From Cryobacterium sinapicolor (lineage in GTDB: Bacteria > Actinomycetota > Actinomycetes > Actinomycetales > Microbacteriaceae): 64,000 bases of DNA. Numbering within the stretch: position 1 is the first letter of the stretch; the number at the start of each line of letters is the position of its first letter. Positions 41,281-50,383 of the stretch are shown here, piece after piece. Below the pieces are notes generated by a model. The model had not been told where the DNA came from and searched no databases. It saw only the letters and a program-made list of their open reading frames with translations. The stretch lies in the NCBI RefSeq assembly GCF_004403465.1, contig NZ_SOGQ01000083.1, positions 1-64,000 of the forward strand, written 5' to 3'. The translations under genes and the position numbers were made by a program.

Positions 41281-41350
41281 TATCAACCGGCAGTCATCAA
41301 CCGGCAGGTATCAACCGGCAGGTATCAACCGGCAGGTCACACCGGCAGTC
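41281..41350. repeat. 14-bp tandem repeat, about five units
   Basis: Units of TATCAACCGGCAGG (41281, 41295, 41309, 41323, then a degenerate unit at 41337) beginning one base after the pncB stop codon. No spacers. It fills the gap to the convergent DUF3039 gene. Confidence 0.9.
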
Positions 41351-41363
41351 GTCAACGGGTCGG

Positions 41364-41654
41364 TCAGGCCTTCATCTTTTCGTAGATGGCCTTACAGGTC
41401 GGGCAGACCGGAAACTTCTCCGGGTCACGTCCGGGCAGCCATTTCTTGCCGCAGAGGGCGCGCACCGGCTTGCCGGAGATGGCCGACTCGAGGATCTTGT
41501 CCTTGGGAACGTAGTGCGAGAAACGCTCGTGGTCGCCCGGCTCGATCTGTTCCTGGTTGAGGAGTTCCTCGAGCTCTCGGTCGAGCGTCGAGGTGCCGCC
41601 ACCGGTGCCGGGGTTTCCGGGTTCTGCGATGCTCGCGCGAAAGTGATCAGTCAT
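41364..41654 (-). CDS. DUF3039 protein
   Basis: 96 residues. The C-terminal half has the DUF3039 pattern: HYVPKDKILESAISGKPVRA, CGKKWLPGRDPEKFPVCPTC, with Cys residues suited to bind zinc. Widespread in actinobacteria, function unknown. Stands alone, convergent with pncB. Confidence 0.88.
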   Translation of the reverse strand: MTDHFRASIAEPGNPGTGGGTSTLDRELEELLNQEQIEPGDHERFSHYVPKDKILESAISGKPVRALCGKKWLPGRDPEKFPVCPTCKAIYEKMKA

Positions 41655-41842
41655 GCGTCCAGTCTAAACAACCCGCGGACGCATGGGCAGGCCCGCCTAG
41701 TGCAGATGCCGAGTCTGGTCCCGCCGCCATCACGGCCGGCGACAGTGCGCGCTCCGTTCGAGAGTGCTTGGCGGAGCGGGCACTCTCGACCGGAACGGAC
41801 ACACTGAAGCAACGGATGCCGCGAGGGCGTGGGAGCAATCGA

Positions 41843-43417
41843 CTAGGCCCGGATGGCCGAGGAGATCATCTCCGGCCCGCGCCGTTCGAACGCGAGCGAA
41901 CCCTGCCAGACCCCGCCCACGAGCGTGATCAGACCGATGCCGACGCCGAGAACGAGCGCCGGGATGTTCCAGACCGGGTCGACGAACACGCCCAGGAGAG
42001 CACAGGCGAGCGCCGGAAGTGACAACAGGATCGACCCGGCGAAGGTGAACGACTGGATCAGCGCGGCCGCGGTGTCCGACGCCTGTGGCTGGACGAACGG
42101 GCTGTCTCCCGGCTTGGTCGCAGGGTAGGGGAAGCGTGCCGACGAATAGCTGGAGAGTCCCAGCCCGGTCAGCAGGATGCTGGTGCTCACCCCGAGGATG
42201 GACGGCATGACCGCCCAGTCCCCGTAGACCGACACGCTGAGCGCCGATCCCGCCGCGATCATCGGGATCCCCACGAAGAGGGCGGGAACCAGGCGACCCA
42301 TCCGATCCTCGAATCCGCGGGTGCCGGAGGCCACATGCAGCCAAACCGCGGTGTGGTCCAGGGCGACGTCGTTGTGCAGGGTCCAGCCCAGGAAAACGCT
42401 CATCAACGGCACCGGCAGCAGCGCGAGGTAGGAGATCGGCACCCCCGCGAAGGACAGCGGCAGGATGACGATCAGGGGGATGACCGGGATGATGATCACG
42501 GACATCCAGTAGCGGGAGTCGCGGCGCCAGTACGTGAGGCTGCGGGCTGCAATCGCACCCATCGGGGTGTGTGGCATGCTGTCGAACCACCCGAGCCCGC
42601 CGTAGTGGCGGGCCGGAGCCTCACGGCCGGGCGTGACGAGCATCCGGGCCACCAGACCCTGCCAGGCGAGCCACAGCAGGTACGTCGTCGTCCCGGCCAT
42701 CAGCAGCTTGAGCACTGCCGCACCCCAGAGCCCGGTTGAGGCGTCCCCTGGTACGGCCCAGGCCGCGCCGAGGGGCGTCCAGCCGAGGATGCCCGCCAAC
42801 CCGCCGATCAGGTCGAGGCCGTAGCGACCCCAGTCGAAGTTGAGCGCTAGAAGCACGATGGGGGCGGTCATGACCAGAAGCAGCACCCCGACGATTCCGG
42901 TGAACTCCCGGGAACGACGCGTCGCCAGCAGGAACGCCGCCAGCGATGTGCTCACCCGTGACGCGAGCATGCAGGTGGCCAGCAGCAGGGCTGCGGAGAC
43001 GAGGGCGAGCAACGTTTCGAAGACGCCCCGGGACCAGGTCACGACTGTGCCGAGCAGCACGACCCCGAGCACGAACGCAGGCACCCCCACCAGCGAGGAC
43101 AGCGCGAGGCCGAGCGACAGCCGCCGGGTCGGGATGCCCATGGTCGCGAATTTGCGCGGGTCCATGGTGTCATCGATCCCGAAGACGAGCGGGAACAGCA
43201 GGAAGCCGAGCACGACGAGCGACCCTGCGACGATCAGGCCGTCGCGAAGGGCCACTGGATCGCCCGTGAAGCGGAGCCCCACGAGCACCACGAAGAGGCC
43301 GACGGCCAGCGCGAGGCCGTAGAGCAGGCCGATCACGATACCGACGACCTGCCAGGGACTGCGCCGGAACAGATTGGCGAGCAGGCGGACCTTCAGTCCG
43401 AGAAACTGTGCAACCAC
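41843..43417 (-). CDS. ABC exporter permease-type membrane protein
   Basis: 524 residues with about twelve hydrophobic helices and few charged loops. No sequence motif, but its GTG start lies 25 bases inside the end of the ABC ATPase gene, so it is the membrane partner of that ATPase. The layout, two homologous-looking halves separated near residue 270 (PAREYGG-like region, here PARHYGGLGW), resembles ABC-2 type exporters. Substrate unknown. Confidence 0.75.
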   Translation of the reverse strand: MVAQFLGLKVRLLANLFRRSPWQVVGIVIGLLYGLALAVGLFVVLVGLRFTGDPVALRDGLIVAGSLVVLGFLLFPLVFGIDDTMDPRKFATMGIPTRRLSLGLALSSLVGVPAFVLGVVLLGTVVTWSRGVFETLLALVSAALLLATCMLASRVSTSLAAFLLATRRSREFTGIVGVLLLVMTAPIVLLALNFDWGRYGLDLIGGLAGILGWTPLGAAWAVPGDASTGLWGAAVLKLLMAGTTTYLLWLAWQGLVARMLVTPGREAPARHYGGLGWFDSMPHTPMGAIAARSLTYWRRDSRYWMSVIIIPVIPLIVILPLSFAGVPISYLALLPVPLMSVFLGWTLHNDVALDHTAVWLHVASGTRGFEDRMGRLVPALFVGIPMIAAGSALSVSVYGDWAVMPSILGVSTSILLTGLGLSSYSSARFPYPATKPGDSPFVQPQASDTAAALIQSFTFAGSILLSLPALACALLGVFVDPVWNIPALVLGVGIGLITLVGGVWQGSLAFERRGPEMISSAIRA

Positions 43418-45195
43418 TCCATGCCCTCCGCCACCTTGCGTCCGCCGGCCAGCTCGATGAACCGTTCCTCGAGCGTCTTCTCACCACGGACCTCATCGAT
43501 GGTGCCGGATGCCAGCACCGCGCCCTGCACGATGATGGCGACATGGTCGCAGACACGCTGGATCAGGTCCATGCCGTGGCTCGACAGCACGACCGTTCCG
43601 CCGCTGGCGACGTATTTCTGCAGGATCTCGGTGACATTGACGGCGGAGACCGGGTCGACCGACTCGAACGGCTCGTCGAGCACAAGCAGGCGCGGCGAAT
43701 GGATCATCGCGCAGGCGAGTGCGATCTTCTTCGTCATGCCGGCCGAGTAGTCGGCAACGAGGCGGTTGAGTGCGTCTTCGAGGCCGAAGGCGGTCGCCAG
43801 GTCGGCTGCGCGTTGCCGCACGGTGACGTCGTCGAGGCCTCGGAGCACACCCGAGTAGTAGAGCAGCTGGGCACCGGTCAGGCGGTCGAACAGGCGCAGG
43901 CGATCAGGAAGCACGCCGATGATGCGCTTGGCGGCGATCGGGCTCCCCCAGACATCGATGCCGTTCACCGTGACGCTGCCCGCATCCGGCCGAAGAAGCC
44001 CGGTGACCATGGAGAGCGTCGTCGTCTTACCGGCGCCGTTGGGCCCGACGATCCCGAAGAACGACCCGGCGCGCACCTCGAGGTCGATGCCCGACACCGC
44101 CACGGTCTGCCCGAAGCTCTTCTGCAGACCGGTGACCGAGAGCACCACCGGAGAGTCGGGATCGATCGCGGCCGGCGCGATCACCGGGGCGCGCTTGCGC
44201 GGGACGCGCTTGAAACCGGGCCGCTTCGTGGCGGCAGACACGGCGGGAGGTAGCAGTTCCGTTTCGGCGGCTGCCGACAGCTGACCCGATGCGGCTGCGC
44301 CGAGCTCCAGCACGGACGTCTCTTCCTCGGAAGATTCCGCAACGGATGTCTCCGCCATGGCCGGCTCGGCAGACTCGACCGCCGCCGGGAAGTGCTCCGG
44401 CGGAACCTGCGTGGCAGGGTCAGACGCAATTTCGTCAGCCTCAGATTGCTCAGCCTCAGATTGCTCAGCCTCAGTTTGCTCAGCCTCAGTTTGCTCAGAC
44501 TCGGGTTCCGCAGCCTTGGATTCGGCATGCTCAGGCTCCGGACGCTCCGGTTCGACACGCTCAGGTTCGACAAGCACCGGGTCGACAAGCACCGGGTCTG
44601 GTTCGGACACGTTCGCAGCAGCCGCAGCCGCAGCCGCCAGAGTCGCCGCCCGAGTCGCTGCAGCCCGCGCTGCGCTGGCCTTCGCCGCGCTGGACCGGGC
44701 CGCACCGGTCTTCTCGACGGATTCAGACTTGGCCGCCGCCGTGCGTGCCGCCGTGGCCCGGGCGGATGTGGTGCGGGCGGATGTTGTGGTGGCTGTCGTG
44801 CGGGCCGCGGGCGGGCGAGCAGTGCCGCCCTTCGGGGCCCCGTTCCTCGGCAGGGTGCCCGCGGGGTCAGCCTCCGGGGGTGCAGCCGGCTTCCTCGGGG
44901 CCGTTCTCGTCACGGGCTTTTTCGGAGCGGCCCTGGGCGCGGGATTCTTTGGAACGGGCTCGCCGGGGGCACCCGGATCCGACTCCGCAGCCGCTGTCGC
45001 GCGGGCAGCGCTCGGACGAACAGCGGCCACACGGGGGGTAGCCGTCGTGCGCGGCGGCGGCTTTGGAACGGGAGCCTTAGGCACCGGCGTCGCGCGCACA
45101 ACAGCCGGCATCGTGGCCTGTGTTTCAGCAGAATCTGTCGCGGAAGAGCCTGCCCTCTGATCGTCGGGCTCGGATGTCGGGGGCGCTGAAGTCAC
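43393..45195 (-). CDS. ABC transporter ATPase with ~350-residue disordered N-terminal extension
   Basis: 600 residues. The ABC domain occupies about 350-600: Walker A GPNGAGKTT, Q-loop VTGLLRP region, signature YSAGMTKKIALA, Walker B LLVLDEPFESVD. The first ~350 residues are Ala/Pro/Thr/Arg-rich, then Glu-rich with AEQTEAEQSEAEQ repeats from 15-bp DNA repeats, then VDPVLVEPERVEPE repeats. An alternative start near the ABC domain is possible, but the extension keeps coding character. Partner of the permease at 41843. Confidence 0.85.
   Translation of the reverse strand: MTSAPPTSEPDDQRAGSSATDSAETQATMPAVVRATPVPKAPVPKPPPRTTATPRVAAVRPSAARATAAAESDPGAPGEPVPKNPAPRAAPKKPVTRTAPRKPAAPPEADPAGTLPRNGAPKGGTARPPAARTTATTTSARTTSARATAARTAAAKSESVEKTGAARSSAAKASAARAAATRAATLAAAAAAAANVSEPDPVLVDPVLVEPERVEPERPEPEHAESKAAEPESEQTEAEQTEAEQSEAEQSEADEIASDPATQVPPEHFPAAVESAEPAMAETSVAESSEEETSVLELGAAASGQLSAAAETELLPPAVSAATKRPGFKRVPRKRAPVIAPAAIDPDSPVVLSVTGLQKSFGQTVAVSGIDLEVRAGSFFGIVGPNGAGKTTTLSMVTGLLRPDAGSVTVNGIDVWGSPIAAKRIIGVLPDRLRLFDRLTGAQLLYYSGVLRGLDDVTVRQRAADLATAFGLEDALNRLVADYSAGMTKKIALACAMIHSPRLLVLDEPFESVDPVSAVNVTEILQKYVASGGTVVLSSHGMDLIQRVCDHVAIIVQGAVLASGTIDEVRGEKTLEERFIELAGGRKVAEGMEWLHSFSD
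44436..44495. repeat. 15-bp tandem repeat inside the ABC ATPase gene
   Basis: Four units of CAGCCTCAGATTGCT / CAGCCTCAGTTTGCT (44436, 44451, 44466, 44481), coding on the minus strand for repeated SEAEQ/TEAEQ pentapeptides. Length is a multiple of three, so copy-number change would keep the frame. Confidence 0.9.
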
Positions 45196-45458
45196 CTCGC
45201 TAACCTACCAAGGACCGTCTGACATCGCAGGTTTCGGGGGCCACTGGCAAACAGAGTCAGTCGCTGCCCGGCCACACGCACCCGGGTCACGAATTCAACA
45301 CGGAAAGAAGCCTGCCCTTCCCCCCAACAGAGGGCATAAGGTACTCTGAAAGCGGCATAACGATGTGTCTATACGTGAACTTACAAGTGAACCCTAGGCA
45401 AACTCGTTCCTAATATGAGGGAGTCTCGGTCACTCGAATTCTTTTTGAGGAGACAATC

Positions 45459-46151
45459 GTGACCACCCAGGTAGTCATTTTGGCAGCAGGCATGGGAAGC
45501 CGACTCGGTCGTTCGCTTCCGAAGCCGCTCACTGAGCTCAACGATGGTCGAACGATCATGCAGCAGCAGTTCGACAACATTGATCACGCCTTCGGAAAGA
45601 AGGCCAAGGTGACCATCGTCGTCGGATACAAGCTCGAGCACATCATCGAAGCGTTCCCGCAGGCATCCTTCGTCTACAACGAAGAGTATGACCAGACGAA
45701 CACCTCGAAGAGCCTGATGCGCGCTCTCCAGGCGTCCACCACCGGCGGTGTGCTCTGGATGAACGGTGACGTCGTCTTCGACCCGGCCATTCTCGACCGC
45801 GCCGCCGCGATGGTGGCTCGCGACCAGTCGTTCGTCACCGTCAACACCTCCAAGGTGTCCGATGAGGAGGTCAAGTACACGACCAGCGCCGAGGGCTACA
45901 TCAAGGAACTCTCCAAGACCGTCAAGGGCGGACTGGGCGAGGCCGTCGGCATCAACTACATTTCCAGCGCGTACAAGGCCGTCCTGCTCCACCATCTGAC
46001 GAAGGTCGCCGACCAGGACTATTTCGAGCGCGGCATCGAGCTCGCGATCGAGAAGAACAACCTGCTGGTCGAGCCTCTCGACATCTCCGATTTCTACGCG
46101 GTCGAGGTCGACTTCGCCGAGGATCTCGAACGGGCGAACCTCTTCGTTTAG
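45459..46151 (+). CDS. Sugar/polyol-phosphate nucleotidyltransferase (LicC/IPCT-like)
   Basis: 230 residues. N-terminal nucleotide-binding signature VILAAGMGSRLGRSLPKPLTEL; metal Asp in LWMNGDVVFD; C-terminal VEVDFAEDLERA. The short length and Gly-rich loop fit cytidylyltransferases such as LicC (phosphocholine) or inositol-phosphate cytidylyltransferase. GTG start with GAGGAG nine bases upstream. It begins the surface-glycopolymer region with an ABC exporter directly behind, so it probably activates a substituent for the exported polymer. The 263-base region upstream has no gene; TAATAT at 45411 is a possible -10. Confidence 0.8.
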   Translation: MTTQVVILAAGMGSRLGRSLPKPLTELNDGRTIMQQQFDNIDHAFGKKAKVTIVVGYKLEHIIEAFPQASFVYNEEYDQTNTSKSLMRALQASTTGGVLWMNGDVVFDPAILDRAAAMVARDQSFVTVNTSKVSDEEVKYTTSAEGYIKELSKTVKGGLGEAVGINYISSAYKAVLLHHLTKVADQDYFERGIELAIEKNNLLVEPLDISDFYAVEVDFAEDLERANLFV

Positions 46152-46198
46152 CGGTGCCGTTCGCGTAGGGCGCGCGTCGCGCCCCTACGATAGAGCGC

Positions 46199-46999
46199 GT
46201 GAGTAGTTATGCGGAGGTGCGCCCGGAGCAGCGCACGTCTTTCGCCAGGTACCGTCATTCCCTCTGGTTGCTCACACAGCGGGACCTACGGGTGCGCTAC
46301 TCTACCTCGCTGCTCGGCTATTTCTGGTCGATTCTCGACCCGCTGGTCATGGCCGGGATCTACTGGTTCGTCTTCACCCAAGTCTTCCAGCGCACGGTCG
46401 GCAACGAGCCGTACATCGTCTTCCTGCTGTCGGCGCTGCTGCCGTGGATGTGGTTCAACGGCACCGTGTCCGACTGCACCCGCGCGTTCCTGCGCGAGGC
46501 GAAGCTGATCCGGTCCACCCGCATTCCCCGTACGATTTGGGTGAACCGGCTCGTCTTGTCCAAGGGCATCGAGTTCGTGGCCTCCATCCCGGTGCTCTTG
46601 CTGTTCGCGATAATCGCCGGCGCCGAACTGAGCGCGGGGGTGGCGCTCTTCCCCCTCGCCATCCTGATCCAGACGATCTTGACCGCGGGGATCGGGCTGA
46701 TCGTGGCTCCCCTCGTAGTCTTCTTTCGTGACCTCGAGCGTGCCGTGAAACTTATCCTCCGGTTCCTCTTCTACGCATCCCCGATCATCTACGGCACGGC
46801 AGACCTGCCCACGGAACTGCAGTTCTGGGCCGGCTTCAACCCGCTCAGCGGCCTGTTCAGCCTGTACCGGGCCGCATTCTTCCCCGAGCAGCTCGACTGG
46901 ACTCTCGTGCTGATCAGCGCGCTGATGTCGGTCCTCTTCCTCGCCGTCGGCCTGATTGTCTTCACGCGCACCGAGCGCGCTGTTCTGAAGGAGATCTAG
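46199..46999 (+). CDS. Polysaccharide/teichoic acid ABC exporter permease (Wzm/TagG-like)
   Basis: 266 residues, six membrane helices. ABC-2 motifs: LLTQRDLRVRYSTSLLGYFW at the N-terminus, IVFLLSALLPWMWFNGTV, then FNPLSGLFSLYRAAFF near the end. This N-terminal pattern is characteristic of O-antigen and wall teichoic acid exporters. GTG start; the last base overlaps the GTG of the ATPase gene. Confidence 0.9.
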   Translation: MSSYAEVRPEQRTSFARYRHSLWLLTQRDLRVRYSTSLLGYFWSILDPLVMAGIYWFVFTQVFQRTVGNEPYIVFLLSALLPWMWFNGTVSDCTRAFLREAKLIRSTRIPRTIWVNRLVLSKGIEFVASIPVLLLFAIIAGAELSAGVALFPLAILIQTILTAGIGLIVAPLVVFFRDLERAVKLILRFLFYASPIIYGTADLPTELQFWAGFNPLSGLFSLYRAAFFPEQLDWTLVLISALMSVLFLAVGLIVFTRTERAVLKEI

Positions 47000-47745
47000 T
47001 GTCGGCACCGGTGATCACCCTGAAGGGTGTCGGCATCCGTTTCCGCCGCAATCGACGCGGCCGGCGCTCGTTCAAGGACCTTTTCGCCGCCCGGCGACGG
47101 CGCATCCGACCCAACGAGTTCTGGGCGCTGCGGAACGTGTCGTTCACAGTGCAGCGCGGCGAGGCGATCGGCGTGGTCGGTCGCAACGGTCAGGGCAAGT
47201 CGACCCTGTTGAAGCTGGTCACGGGCGTCGTGCTGCCCGATGAGGGCACCGTGCGCGTGACCGAGGGCGTGGCCCCGCTGATCGAGATCACGGGTGGCTT
47301 CGTGGACGACCTCACGGTACGCGAGAACGTCTACCTGACAGCGGGCCTGCACGGTATGACGAAGAGGCAGATCGCCGAGCGTTTCGACGAGATCATCGCC
47401 TTCGCCGAGATCGCCGACTTCGTCGACACTCCCTACAAGCACCTGTCCAGTGGCATGAAGGTGCGGATCGCGTTCGCCGTGATTTCCCGGCTCGAGGAGC
47501 CCATCCTCCTCGTGGACGAGGTGCTCGCGGTCGGCGACAAGGCGTTTCGGGAGAAGTGCTACCGGCGGATCGAGGAGCTCCTGGCCGGCGGGCGCACACT
47601 GTTCTTCGTGTCCCACAATGAGCGGGACCTGAAGCGGTTCTGCACCAGGGGCCTCTACCTTGACAAGGGTGCGCTGGTTCTGGATGCCCCCATCGCCGAA
47701 GTGCTGGCGCTCTACAACTCGCAGTACGGGATCAAGCCGGCCTGA
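46999..47745 (+). CDS. Polysaccharide/teichoic acid ABC exporter ATPase (Wzt/TagH-like)
   Basis: 248 residues. Walker A GRNGQGKST, signature LSSGMKVRIAFA, Walker B PILLVDEVLAVGD and switch His in FVSHNERDLKRF. The N-terminal FRRNRRGRRSFKDL and the EITGGFVDDLTVREN segment place it with the polysaccharide-exporting (Wzt/TagH) ATPases. It lacks a C-terminal carbohydrate-binding domain. Pairs with the permease directly upstream. Confidence 0.92.
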   Translation: MSAPVITLKGVGIRFRRNRRGRRSFKDLFAARRRRIRPNEFWALRNVSFTVQRGEAIGVVGRNGQGKSTLLKLVTGVVLPDEGTVRVTEGVAPLIEITGGFVDDLTVRENVYLTAGLHGMTKRQIAERFDEIIAFAEIADFVDTPYKHLSSGMKVRIAFAVISRLEEPILLVDEVLAVGDKAFREKCYRRIEELLAGGRTLFFVSHNERDLKRFCTRGLYLDKGALVLDAPIAEVLALYNSQYGIKPA

Positions 47746-47758
47746 CGGGCCGAAGCGA

Positions 47759-48034
47759 TCACGGCATCCGGTCGGGCCGGCCGTCCCGGGAGGGCGGCAG
47801 GTGAGCGGAATTGAAACCGGTTATCAGGTCACCTGGCTCCAGGCCGAGCACCGTCGCGAGCCGGATCAGGGTGTGGAAGGTGGGGTTGCCGAGGCCCCGG
47901 TCGATGCGCGCGTAGTTGGACACGTTCAGGCCGGCCAGGTGGGCGACGGCTTCCTGATTGAGGGCCAGCTGGCGCCGCCGGCGACGCAGGCGGACACCGA
48001 GGATTCGGGATGCTTCTGACTTCGGCTCAGGCAT
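47759..48034 (-). CDS. XRE-family transcriptional regulator
   Basis: 91 residues from ATG 48034. Helix-turn-helix: LGVRLRRRRRQLALNQEAVA, LNVSNYARIDRGLGNPTFHT, LIRLATVLGLEPGDLI. A compact Cro/CI-like DNA-binding protein without effector domain. It is divergent from the membrane-protein gene at 48125 and convergent with the Wzt-like gene. Targets unknown. Confidence 0.85.
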   Translation of the reverse strand: MPEPKSEASRILGVRLRRRRRQLALNQEAVAHLAGLNVSNYARIDRGLGNPTFHTLIRLATVLGLEPGDLITGFNSAHLPPSRDGRPDRMP

Positions 48035-48124
48035 GCTCTGTGTATAGGCGCGCACCGTCCATTCCGCCAGTGGCACCCAGCCGGGACACGTAAACTCAAC
48101 GGGACACTGAGGGAGGGCACTCTG

Positions 48125-49012
48125 ATGGCCAGAAAAGCAAAGCCGATCATCTCCGAGACGGGCGGCCTGCCGCGGGGCGGTCAACTCCCCACCGGGATCG
48201 TCACGGGCTTCGACCGCGTGATGGCGATCCATCGGCCTGCGGTGCTCGCTCACATCCGCTCCGTGCGGCACCGTTCTCCGCAGGCCTCGCCCGTGGAGGT
48301 CATCCAGATCTTGGAACGCCGCTATCTCGCCGCCGTCACCACCGGCGGTGCCGCGGTCGGCGCGACGGCGGTCATTCCCGGGGTCGGCACCGGTATCACG
48401 CTGGCCCTCTCCGGTGTGGAGACGGCCGGGTTCCTCGAAGCCACCGCACTGTTCACGCAGTCGGTCAGCGAGGTGCACGGCATCGCGGTCGAGGACCCAG
48501 AGCGGGCGCGCGCGCTCGTGATGACGATGATGCTCGGTCGTGAAGGCTCGGACCTGGTGCGCCAGCTGGCCGGCCAGGTCTCCGGCTCCGGCGTGCCGCG
48601 CACCGCCTACTGGGGCGAACTCGTCACCACCAGCATTCCCCGGGCGATCATGGGACCGCTGACCGATCGGTTGAAGAGCAGCTTCATCCGGCAGTTCGTC
48701 GCCAAGGGCGGCGCCAGCTTCATCGGAAAGGCCCTGCCGTTCGGCGTCGGCGCCATCATCGGCGGTGCCGGCAACCACATCCTGGGCACGCGGGTCGTGC
48801 GGTCCTCCCGGCTCGCGTTCGGCCCGCCCCCGATCGGTTTCCGCGAGGAGCTGAACCCGCAGGTACGAATCGTCAATCAGCAAACGCGCGCCCGCCGCAT
48901 CCCCGGGATCACCCGCCTGTCCCTGACCGGACTGCCCGGTCGGCTGTCACCTCGGCGACGGATGCCCGACGCACCTGAGCCGGCGCCGCCGACACCGCCC
49001 CGTGCCGGCTAG
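48125..49012 (+). CDS. EcsC-like hypothetical membrane protein
   Basis: 295 residues. The middle contains a Gly/Ala-rich amphipathic region (AAVTTGGAAVGATAVIPGVGTG, then FIGKALPFGVGAIIGGAGN) like EcsC-domain proteins, which are membrane-associated and of unknown function. The C-terminal ~60 residues are Arg/Pro-rich. Its C-terminus ends four bases inside the convergent glycerophosphotransferase gene. Assignment uncertain. Confidence 0.6.
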   Translation: MARKAKPIISETGGLPRGGQLPTGIVTGFDRVMAIHRPAVLAHIRSVRHRSPQASPVEVIQILERRYLAAVTTGGAAVGATAVIPGVGTGITLALSGVETAGFLEATALFTQSVSEVHGIAVEDPERARALVMTMMLGREGSDLVRQLAGQVSGSGVPRTAYWGELVTTSIPRAIMGPLTDRLKSSFIRQFVAKGGASFIGKALPFGVGAIIGGAGNHILGTRVVRSSRLAFGPPPIGFREELNPQVRIVNQQTRARRIPGITRLSLTGLPGRLSPRRRMPDAPEPAPPTPPRAG

Positions 49013-50310
49013 GGCTTCTCGACGTCGGTGATCTCGTCCGCCGGAGCGTCGATGGCCGGCTCGACCACCTCGAGACTCACGGCCTGCGGGTGGGAGGCGT
49101 CGAAACGTTCCCACTCGTGCATCAGGTGCGCCACGGCCGCATGGAATCGGTTCGTGGCGACCCCGGGGCCGGTGTCGCCGAAGTAGCGCTCGACCCAGAC
49201 GTTGAGCCGGTCCTGAGCCTCGCTGTCATGGCTGAGGTCGTCGAGTACCGTGAGGATGCTCCCGGCCCGTTCGACGTGCAGCCACTCGCAGTCGGAGAGG
49301 TAACCGCTCGAGTCGATCTGGGATTCCGGGTCGACAGGACGGGTCACCATCAGAGCCTTGCCCGAGGCCAGTCGGTCGTAGACCATTGCCGAGATGTCGA
49401 CGATCGCGACATCCGCCGCCGACAGCTGCCAGCCCAGGCCGGGGCTCGCATCGTAGATGTGGCGGGCCGACGCATCCCGCGCATTCGCCGTCGCGATGGC
49501 CGCGATGATGGCCTTGTTCGCGGCGCCGTATTCGCTGCTCACCACTCCGCTGCGCGGGTGGGGACGGTAGATCACCCGGTGCCGGCCCGAGGCGAGCAAC
49601 GCCGTCACGAGGGCGACGCCGTGGGACGCGATCGAGCCGTATGCGGCAGCCGGCCGGTCACCTTCCCAGGTCGGAGCATAGAGGACGACCTGGCGCCCGT
49701 CCCGGGCGAACGGCGTCGCGCCCGAATAATAGTCGGCCTGGGGGCGCCCGATCGCGATGGCGCGCTTGTCGAAGTCGTAGTCCCAGAGCACCTTGTCGAG
49801 GCGGGCGATCGCGGCGTCTCCGGCGACGAAGGCGTAGTCGTAGGCCTTGATCTGGTTCGTGACCATGTACATCTTGTCGCTCTCACCGTGGTTGATGAAA
49901 ACGTGCCAGCGGCGCCCGTAGCGCATCATCTGGAAGTTGCGGGTGTTCTGGTTCACATAGAACACGATTCGGATGTCCTGCTCCGCCAGCACCCGTTCGA
50001 GGTCGACGACCCGACGGACGTAGGCCACCGGGATCGGGGACTCGTCGATCAGCGGCAGGGCACCTGCCCCGCTGCGGCTCAGCACCAGGACGGGCCAGGT
50101 CTCGGCGAGCTTCGCCAGCGGCTTGTACCACTGCCGCATCTGGTACAGGTTGACGTCGCCGTCAGCGAAGTAGACCGCGATCTTGAAGTGGTTCCGAGGC
50201 AGCGGCTCCCGCTTGGACAGCCGCCCGTTCAGCAGCCGCTGTGCCTTGCGCGACGCCGTGACGTCCCTGACCAGCTTGAGCCCAAGCCTCACGTCTCGTT
50301 GAATACCCAC
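49009..50310 (-). CDS. CDP-glycerol:glycerophosphotransferase-like enzyme
   Basis: 433 residues. The C-terminal part has the TagF/TagB signature elements: VLYAPTWEGDRPAAAYG, HRVIYRPHPRSGVV with the conserved His-Pro, and ADVAIVDISAMVYDRLASGKAL. Such enzymes add glycerol- or ribitol-phosphate units to wall teichoic acids or similar polymers. The N-terminal ~170 residues are divergent. With the Wzm/Wzt-like exporter nearby it supports a phosphopolymer on the cell surface. Confidence 0.82.
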   Translation of the reverse strand: MGIQRDVRLGLKLVRDVTASRKAQRLLNGRLSKREPLPRNHFKIAVYFADGDVNLYQMRQWYKPLAKLAETWPVLVLSRSGAGALPLIDESPIPVAYVRRVVDLERVLAEQDIRIVFYVNQNTRNFQMMRYGRRWHVFINHGESDKMYMVTNQIKAYDYAFVAGDAAIARLDKVLWDYDFDKRAIAIGRPQADYYSGATPFARDGRQVVLYAPTWEGDRPAAAYGSIASHGVALVTALLASGRHRVIYRPHPRSGVVSSEYGAANKAIIAAIATANARDASARHIYDASPGLGWQLSAADVAIVDISAMVYDRLASGKALMVTRPVDPESQIDSSGYLSDCEWLHVERAGSILTVLDDLSHDSEAQDRLNVWVERYFGDTGPGVATNRFHAAVAHLMHEWERFDASHPQAVSLEVVEPAIDAPADEITDVEKP

Positions 50311-50383
50311 CCGTCAAGAGTACCGACCATGCAACTTACCCGAGCGCCCCTGACCCCCGAAGGGGATCTTGACGACGGAATCG

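Noticed and set aside
47759-48883. Long minus-strand open frame extending the XRE regulator to 374 codons
   Set aside because: Only the last 91 residues are conserved; the rest is antisense to the gene at 48125.
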